A stretch of 64,000 nucleotides of DNA, taken from positions 44,868 through 108,867 of the forward strand of contig JACCEN010000012.1 in NCBI GenBank assembly GCA_013416435.1, written 5' to 3'. Each line of letters opens with the position of its first letter. Positions within the stretch are counted from its first letter, which is position 1. Position numbers and translations under genes: made by a program. Below are positions 59,376 through 64,000 of the stretch, piece by piece. Under the pieces are notes generated by a model. It searched no databases, had not been told where the DNA came from, and saw only the letters and a program-made list of their open reading frames with translations. The stretch is from Alcaligenaceae bacterium (GTDB taxonomy: Bacteria > Pseudomonadota > Gammaproteobacteria > Burkholderiales > Burkholderiaceae_B).

Positions 59376-60275
59376 ATGTATTTTTGCGTATTCGAATGCA
59401 AAGGCGCGCCACATCTGGGCGCCACTCTATCGCCAAGCCGCGAGGCGATTGCAGACCTGACCGCGGCCTGGCCCGGCGAACAACAGGATGCGCCGCGCAA
59501 CGTGGCCGAATTGGCAAGGCTGGGCGACAAGGGCCTGGACATCGCCAAGCGCATCTTGAACGAAGGCCGCGCTTCCGCGCCGGTGGCTGGACTGCGCCTG
59601 CTTTCACCTTTGGGCAAACCATTGAAGAACGTTTTTTGCGTTGGGCGCAACTATCGCGGGCACATCATCGAAGGAAACATCGCCCGCGGCGTCGACCCCA
59701 ATCTGTTTCCCGAACATATAGAGTTCTTCACCAAGGCGCCCACCACGGTCAGCGGCCACGAAGACGCCATACCGCTGCATGACGGCATCACCGCGCAACT
59801 GGACTATGAAGCTGAACTCGGCATCGTAATCGGGCAAGGCGGCAGCAACATCGATGCCGCGCATGCCGATGCGGCGGTGTTCGGATACACCATCGTCAAC
59901 GACATAACCGGCCGCGACCTGCAGCGCAGGCATGGCCAATGGTTCAAGGGAAAAACATTGGACGGCTCGTGTCCAGTGGGCCCATGGGTGGTGCACAGCT
60001 CGGCAATCAGCGACCCCCAGGCGCTCGGCATCAAGCTCTGGGTGAATGGCGAACTAAGACAAAGCGACAACACCTCTTCCATGATCTTTACCGTCGCTTC
60101 GATCATCGCCCAGCTGTCCGCCGGCTTGACGCTGGAACCCGGCGATATCATCGCCACGGGCACGCCTTCGGGCGTCGGCTATGCCATGAACCCGCCCCGG
60201 TTCCTCAAGGAGGGCGACGTCGTCGCCATCGAAATCGAATCCATCGGACGGCTCGAAAACACCGTCCGGAAGTAG
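59376..60275 (+). CDS. Fumarylacetoacetate hydrolase (FAH) family protein
   Basis: A 299-residue FAH-fold enzyme. Metal-site blocks are QLDYEAELGIVIG near residue 145 and GYTIVNDITGRDLQRRHGQWFKGKTLDGSCPVGPW near 170-205. The end LEPGDIIATGTPSGVGYAMNPPRFLKEGDVVAIEIESIGRLEN is a strong family mark. These enzymes hydrolyse, hydrate or decarboxylate 2-oxo acids such as acylpyruvates. AGGA lies before the ATG at 59376; the frame opens at 59178 inside the Bug gene. Followed 26 bases later by the Rid gene. Confidence 0.9.
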   Translation: MYFCVFECKGAPHLGATLSPSREAIADLTAAWPGEQQDAPRNVAELARLGDKGLDIAKRILNEGRASAPVAGLRLLSPLGKPLKNVFCVGRNYRGHIIEGNIARGVDPNLFPEHIEFFTKAPTTVSGHEDAIPLHDGITAQLDYEAELGIVIGQGGSNIDAAHADAAVFGYTIVNDITGRDLQRRHGQWFKGKTLDGSCPVGPWVVHSSAISDPQALGIKLWVNGELRQSDNTSSMIFTVASIIAQLSAGLTLEPGDIIATGTPSGVGYAMNPPRFLKEGDVVAIEIESIGRLENTVRK

Positions 60276-60301
60276 TATCCAGCACTAGAAAGGAGATCAA
60301 C

Positions 60302-60742
60302 GTGCAGAAGAAAATCATACGCAGTCCACTCGTTCCCGAGACAGGCGGCCCCTTCAATCTTGCAGTCAGCTACAACGGCATGATTTATGTTTCAGGCCTG
60401 CCGCCTTTCGAAGAAGCGTTTTGCGCAGAGCTTCGCGAAGCACGCCGACTGGGCAAGCCGCTGCCGAAAATGCCTGACCTGGACATGGATACGCAGGTTC
60501 ATATCGTCATGAAGCATCTGAAACTGCTGCTTGAAGCCGGCGGATCCAACATGGATTGCCTGCTCAAGGTCGTCGTCTGGCTGAAAGACCAGAGCCAGAT
60601 GGGCTCCTTCGACAAAATCTATCGCAGCTACTTCAGCAGCGACGACGCACTTCCCACGCGCACGCGCATCCAGGCAGGCCGCACCCCCTTTGACTGCGCT
60701 CTGGAAATCGACGCGATCGGATATATTCCGCAAGCGTCGTAA
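60302..60742 (+). CDS. Rid/YjgF family (enamine/imine deaminase-like) protein
   Basis: A 146-residue Rid-family protein, longer than RidA (about 130). FNLAVSYNGMIYVSGLPPF (residues 18-36), VHIVMKHLKLLLEAGGSNMDCLLKVVVWLKD and ALPTRTRIQAGRTPFDCALEIDAIGYI are the family blocks. The Arg in PTRTRIQ matches the usual ligand Arg position. GTG start at 60302 with AAGGAG eight bases upstream. Next to an FAH enzyme, a 2-aminomuconate-deaminase-like role is possible. Rid proteins more generally hydrolyse reactive imines. Confidence 0.87.
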   Translation: MQKKIIRSPLVPETGGPFNLAVSYNGMIYVSGLPPFEEAFCAELREARRLGKPLPKMPDLDMDTQVHIVMKHLKLLLEAGGSNMDCLLKVVVWLKDQSQMGSFDKIYRSYFSSDDALPTRTRIQAGRTPFDCALEIDAIGYIPQAS

Positions 60743-60758
60743 GCGGCTGGTGTCAGTT

Positions 60759-60871
60759 GGGGTCAGACCCCGTACGGGGTCTGACCCCGCAATCCTCACG
60801 ACACAGGGGTCAGACCCAACGGGTCTGACCCCACATTTATAACGGGTCGGACCCCATGCGGGGTCCGACCC
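60759..60871. repeat. Cluster of three palindromic repeats between convergent genes
   Basis: Units at 60759-60788 (perfect, centre GTAC), 60806-60832 (27 bases, centre AAC) and 60844-60871. The last carries GTCGGACC and GGTCCGAC, a compensated change in both arms like the unit at 46817-46846. They separate the Rid gene from the convergent PanE-like gene, whose last codons run next to the third unit. Confidence 0.9.
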
Positions 60872-60873
60872 TG

Positions 60874-61965
60874 TCACATCGCAAGCGGGTCTGGCCCCGA
60901 CAAGGCTTCCAGGCGTTCCAGATGCCGCACGCCCGGTGTATCCCTACCCTCTTCGATTCTGCGCAGAATCTGCGCGATCTCGGCATGCAGGGGTGTTGAA
61001 ACACGCACATCGGCTGCCTTCGCAGCGACGAATCCATTCATGAAATCGACTTCGGTGCGCTTGCCCTTCTTCAGATCCTGGGCGGTACCCGACACGGCAT
61101 CCTCCGTGACGAGCTGATGCTGCGCGTTCAGGGCGGCCATGACCTGGTCAAGCGCCGACGCATCGCCCGCGCGCGCCTCCAGCCATACGCCGGGCGCAAC
61201 GCCGAAGATGTTTTCCGTTTCGTATCCCAGCGCCGCGCCGACATCGATGGCTTCGGCGGCCAGGCCGAGCATGACGCGGCAGCAAGCCGGGTCGCCGAAT
61301 GTCCGCTTCAAGCCAAAGCCGCATACTGCGCTGAACCCCGACGTCATCGCGTTGGCCACGAGCTTCGACCAGCGCAGCCCCCACAGATTGTCGGTGGCTT
61401 GCGCTGCGTCCACCTGGGACAGCATATCGGCCAGCATCTCGACGCGCGGAGAAAGCGGACCCTGCGCTTCGCCTACGTAGAACACACAAGCGCCGTTCTT
61501 CACCGTCTTCTTGCTGCGGCGTATGCGGCCCGGCCCTTCCAGTCCCACATACATGCCGCTGCCTATGCAGCCCAAGGTGCGCTCCCAGCCCACCCGGGAC
61601 GCCACGATGCTTTCCACCAGACTGTTCTGCAGCGTAACGACACAGCCGGATCGCTTCAGCGCATGCGAAACCAGACTGGTGGCCCAGTCGGTGTCGTACA
61701 GCTTTACGCAGATGAACACGATGTCCAGGGAGCATGGCGGAAGCGACGGCGATTCATCGGCGTGCATGGCCGGCACGGGGATCGAGCATTCGCCGTCCGG
61801 CTCGATGATCGTCAAGCCGTGCTTGCGGATTGCGTCCACGTGTTCGGACCAGGCGTCGATGAGCGTGACGTCGTAGCCGGCGGCAGCCAGCTTGCCGCCG
61901 ACGAATCCGCCGACGGCACCCGCCCCGACGATGGCGATCCGGCCGCTAAACTTATTGGGGTTCAA
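60874..61965 (-). CDS. Ketopantoate reductase (PanE/ApbA)-like NADPH-dependent reductase
   Basis: A 363-residue 2-dehydropantoate-reductase-family protein, about 60 residues longer than PanE of E. coli. The Rossmann motif IAIVGAGAVGGFVGGKLAAAGYDVTLID starts near residue 9. FICVKLYDT, TLQNSL near 114, LRWSKLVANAM (catalytic Lys) near 198 and EVDFMNGFV near 306 follow. No ATG fits. A TTG at 61965, behind GAGGCGG, gives a normal N-terminus and overlaps the Bug gene end by 14 bases. The frame open to 62121 is a shadow. In this setting it more likely reduces another 2-oxo acid than ketopantoate. Confidence 0.82.
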   Translation of the reverse strand: MNPNKFSGRIAIVGAGAVGGFVGGKLAAAGYDVTLIDAWSEHVDAIRKHGLTIIEPDGECSIPVPAMHADESPSLPPCSLDIVFICVKLYDTDWATSLVSHALKRSGCVVTLQNSLVESIVASRVGWERTLGCIGSGMYVGLEGPGRIRRSKKTVKNGACVFYVGEAQGPLSPRVEMLADMLSQVDAAQATDNLWGLRWSKLVANAMTSGFSAVCGFGLKRTFGDPACCRVMLGLAAEAIDVGAALGYETENIFGVAPGVWLEARAGDASALDQVMAALNAQHQLVTEDAVSGTAQDLKKGKRTEVDFMNGFVAAKAADVRVSTPLHAEIAQILRRIEEGRDTPGVRHLERLEALSGPDPLAM

Positions 61966-62929
61966 TGCCGGCCGCCTCGGTGATTTTCTTGAACTTGGCA
62001 ACTTCCGCCTTGATGAACCCCGCGAATTCGATGGGCGTGCTGGAAGCCGCTTCCACGCCCATGTTGACGAACTGCTCTTTGATGTGGGGCTGCGCGGCCG
62101 CTTTTTCCACGGACTTGGCAAGCTTGTCGACGATCGCGGGCGGCGTGCCCGCCGGGGCGAGCAGACCCCACCACGTCGACACGTTGTAGTCCGGCACGCC
62201 CGCTTCCTCGAGCGTGGGCACGTCGGGCAGCGCCGCGCTGCGGGTGTTTCCGGTGACAGCCAGGGCCCGGACCTTGCCGCCGCGGATATGGGGTACGGTG
62301 GGCCCCATGGAGCCGAAGATCATGTTGACGTGGCCGGCCAGCACGGCGGTGTTGGCGTCGGCATCGCCACGGAACGGAATATGATGCAGCTTGGTGCCCG
62401 TGCGCTCTTGAAACAGCACGCCGGCCAGGTGCGGAGGCGCGCCCACGCCCGAGGAAGCGAAGGTCATGGTTTCGGGGCTCGCCTTTGCCAGGTCGATCAG
62501 CTCCTTGACGGATTTGGCCTTGACGTCGGGGTGCACGACCAGGACATAAGAACCGATGGCTGCGACGCTGACCGGCGCGAAATCGGTCACGATGTCATAG
62601 GGCAAGGACTTGCGCACGCTGGGCGCCAAGGTGTGCGCGCCGGCGGCCATGAACAGCGTGTAGCCGTCGGGCGCCGCTCTGGCCGCGGACGCCGCGCCTA
62701 TGGTGCCGGCAGCGCCGGATACGTTTTCGACGACCACTTGCTGGCCCAGGTCTTTGGACATTTCCTGGCCAATGGCGCGTGCGACAAGATCGTTCGCGCC
62801 CCCGGCAGGATAGCCGACGATGACCTTGATGGGTTTGGATGGATAGGCGTCAGCGGCCATTGCCGCGCCCGCAACGACCAGACTCGAGACGCCTAGGCAG
62901 GCACTCAATAAAAGTTTTGTGGTTTTCAT
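61952..62929 (-). CDS. Bug-family periplasmic solute-binding protein
   Basis: A 325-residue Bug receptor with a signal peptide ending ...VAGAAMAADA near residue 27. Blocks are YPSKPIKVIVGYPAGGANDLVARAIG, VENVSGAAGTIGAASAA, HIPFRGDADANTAVLAGHVNMIFG and ALPDVPTLEEAGV. GGAG lies six bases before the ATG at 62929. It overlaps the PanE-like gene and follows the CMD-like gene, all on the minus strand. Confidence 0.93.
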   Translation of the reverse strand: MKTTKLLLSACLGVSSLVVAGAAMAADAYPSKPIKVIVGYPAGGANDLVARAIGQEMSKDLGQQVVVENVSGAAGTIGAASAARAAPDGYTLFMAAGAHTLAPSVRKSLPYDIVTDFAPVSVAAIGSYVLVVHPDVKAKSVKELIDLAKASPETMTFASSGVGAPPHLAGVLFQERTGTKLHHIPFRGDADANTAVLAGHVNMIFGSMGPTVPHIRGGKVRALAVTGNTRSAALPDVPTLEEAGVPDYNVSTWWGLLAPAGTPPAIVDKLAKSVEKAAAQPHIKEQFVNMGVEAASSTPIEFAGFIKAEVAKFKKITEAAGIEPQ

Positions 62930-62966
62930 AACGGCTCCGTGCTTGTTTGATTGAACGATTCGAGGA

Positions 62967-63533
62967 TCACGACTGATCCGCCTTGAGCTGCCAGGCCAGC
63001 CCGGCCTGTACATACTCGGCCGAGTCGGGAGTGGGATCCATGGCGGCGAGCATCAAGGCAAACGCCACGTAATACGCCGCGTTGAAAGATACGTCCGTGA
63101 TCTCACGCGGGGACATGAACTGCTTGAGCTTGGAAAAAGTCTGGTCGCTGACCGATGACGGCGTGGAAAACTCCAGGGCGTACTGGGCGAGCGCTTGATC
63201 CGCTTCGCTGAACGTAGCGGGGACTTCGCCCTTGCGCATCGCCTCGATTTCCTTCGCATCGATACCTGCCTGCAGTGCCAGCGGCACGTGATGCAGCATG
63301 GCGTACTCGTAGCCGCGGCCGGTGATGACGATGACGATCTCGCGTTGACGGGCCGTCAGTGCAGAGTGGTAGCGGACATAGTCGCCCACCGATGCGAAGC
63401 GTTTGAGCGCTTCAGGCGCGTGCCCCATGGACCGCAACGCATTGGATGCCTTGCCGCGGCTTTTTTCCACATCGGCCAGTGCTTCGGCGAATTCGGGATC
63501 TTTGGCTTCATCAAGAAGTGGCAGGCGTGACAT
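62967..63533 (-). CDS. Carboxymuconolactone decarboxylase (CMD/AhpD)-like protein
   Basis: A 188-residue all-helical protein. The segment SALTARQREIVIVITGRGYEYAMLHHVPLALQAGIDAKEIEAMRKG (residues about 57-102) is the CMD core, with the paired His of E-x(n)-HH-x(3)-A. It lacks the CxxC of AhpD peroxidase partners, so a hydrolase or decarboxylase role, or a structural one, is more likely. GGAGAAG precedes the ATG at 63533. It lies between the M20 peptidase and Bug genes. Confidence 0.85.
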   Translation of the reverse strand: MSRLPLLDEAKDPEFAEALADVEKSRGKASNALRSMGHAPEALKRFASVGDYVRYHSALTARQREIVIVITGRGYEYAMLHHVPLALQAGIDAKEIEAMRKGEVPATFSEADQALAQYALEFSTPSSVSDQTFSKLKQFMSPREITDVSFNAAYYVAFALMLAAMDPTPDSAEYVQAGLAWQLKADQS

Positions 63534-63571
63534 TGGCTTCTCCAGGAAATTTAATGAATGGAATTCGTCTG

Positions 63572-64000
63572 TCAAGGCAGATACAGTGCGTCCCTGGCCA
63601 GAATCGTCATGGCACAGATCTCGGCGCGCGTGACCAGGGTGCGCAGGTCGCAATACTCTTTGCGGGTATGCACGTTGCCGCCGACGGGGCCTGTTGCGCA
63701 TAGCGTGGGCGCACCGGCCGCCGCTGTCAATCCGCTGTCCGCCGACCCGCCGGTGGATTCGCCCTTGACCGAAACGCCCAGTTGCTGCGCCGCCCGTGCG
63801 TAGTCATCCAGCAGCATGCGGCTTTCATCAGTCTGGAACAGCGGCAGGAAACGCCCCTCATGCGTGATGCGTCCACAGGTGCAGGCCGGCGCCGCTTCCT
63901 CGATGATGGATGCGATCTGCCGCTGCAAGCGGTCTTCGTCGATGCCCTTCGGATAGCGCACGTCGAGGCGGCCTCTGGCGAAGGGTGCCACCGTGTTGAC
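63572..64000 (-). CDS. M20 family metallopeptidase, C-terminal part (runs off the window)
   Basis: At least 142 residues of the C-terminal end, open to the window edge. GESTGGSADSGLTAAAGAPTLCATGPVGGNVHTRKEYCDL resembles the carboxypeptidase G2 / acetylornithine deacetylase end, with the last metal ligand in NVHTRKEY. It is first of the visible minus-strand genes leading to CMD, Bug and PanE-like. M20 enzymes cleave N-acyl or carbamoyl amino acids. Confidence 0.85.
   Translation of the reverse strand, partial: VNTVAPFARGRLDVRYPKGIDEDRLQRQIASIIEEAAPACTCGRITHEGRFLPLFQTDESRMLLDDYARAAQQLGVSVKGESTGGSADSGLTAAAGAPTLCATGPVGGNVHTRKEYCDLRTLVTRAEICAMTILARDALYLP

Overview
The window is GC-rich, densely coded chromosomal DNA from a betaproteobacterium. 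Burkholderiales, and probably Alcaligenaceae (Bordetella, Achromobacter or Pusillimonas relatives), is the best guess. The main grounds are seven Bug-type (tripartite tricarboxylate receptor) periplasmic binding proteins, the many CaiB, CitE-like and MmgE/PrpD genes, and the mix of LysR, GntR and Bug neighbours. I see no rRNA, tRNA, phage, IS element or CRISPR array. The whole window is catabolic accessory gene content: small operons of uptake, activation and cleavage enzymes, nearly all with their own regulator. No gene-free stretch exceeds about 230 bases.

Layout. (1) 43-3757: a Bug, CaiB, CitE-like operon divergent from a MarR regulator. (2) 3857-8233: hydrolase, M19 dipeptidase-like protein, aspartase-like lyase and LysR on the minus strand, facing away from 8458-13153 (Bug, MmgE/PrpD, DadA-like oxidase, LysR). 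(3) 13145-19788: a CaiB gene divergent from Bug, CitE-like, Bug, amidohydrolase and MmgE/PrpD. (4) 19767-21627: a HutC-type GntR regulator and a divergent TauD-type dioxygenase, with a very clear promoter and paired operators between them. (5) 21701-29264: LysR divergent from CoA ligase, amidohydrolase and a complete PotABCD-like ABC transporter. (6) 40713-29362: a ten-gene minus-strand operon containing a branched-chain-type ABC transporter, HyuA/HyuB, a hotdog ammonia-lyase, a CoA ligase and an RpiR regulator. (7) 40874-43537: a large multidomain surface or secreted protein. (8) 43706-46714: M24 peptidase and Bug, divergent from GntR/FCD. (9) 56159-46848: nine minus-strand genes (two PhyH oxygenases, CoA ligase, serine hydrolase, branched-chain-type ABC transporter) divergent from an AraC regulator, with a perfect FNR box between. 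(10) 57416-64000: GntR/FCD divergent from Bug, FAH and Rid, then PanE-like, Bug, CMD-like and a partial M20 peptidase on the minus strand.

Two things stand out. First, a dispersed palindromic repeat (arm GGGGTCAGACCCC, centre usually GTAC, arm GGGGTCTGACCCC) occurs at 12 loci. It lies almost always just behind stop codons and often inside the last codons of genes, and it varies by paired changes in both arms. Second, the ten-gene operon at 29.4-40.7 kb reads as a possible complete route: uptake of a cyclic amide, ATP-driven ring opening, CoA activation of the resulting amino acid, and elimination of ammonia from the beta-aminoacyl-CoA. I do not know a described pathway with this exact set. 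The substrate is inference only.

Identifications rest on motifs and remembered family sequences. No database search was possible. Substrates of most transporters and enzymes cannot be fixed from sequence.
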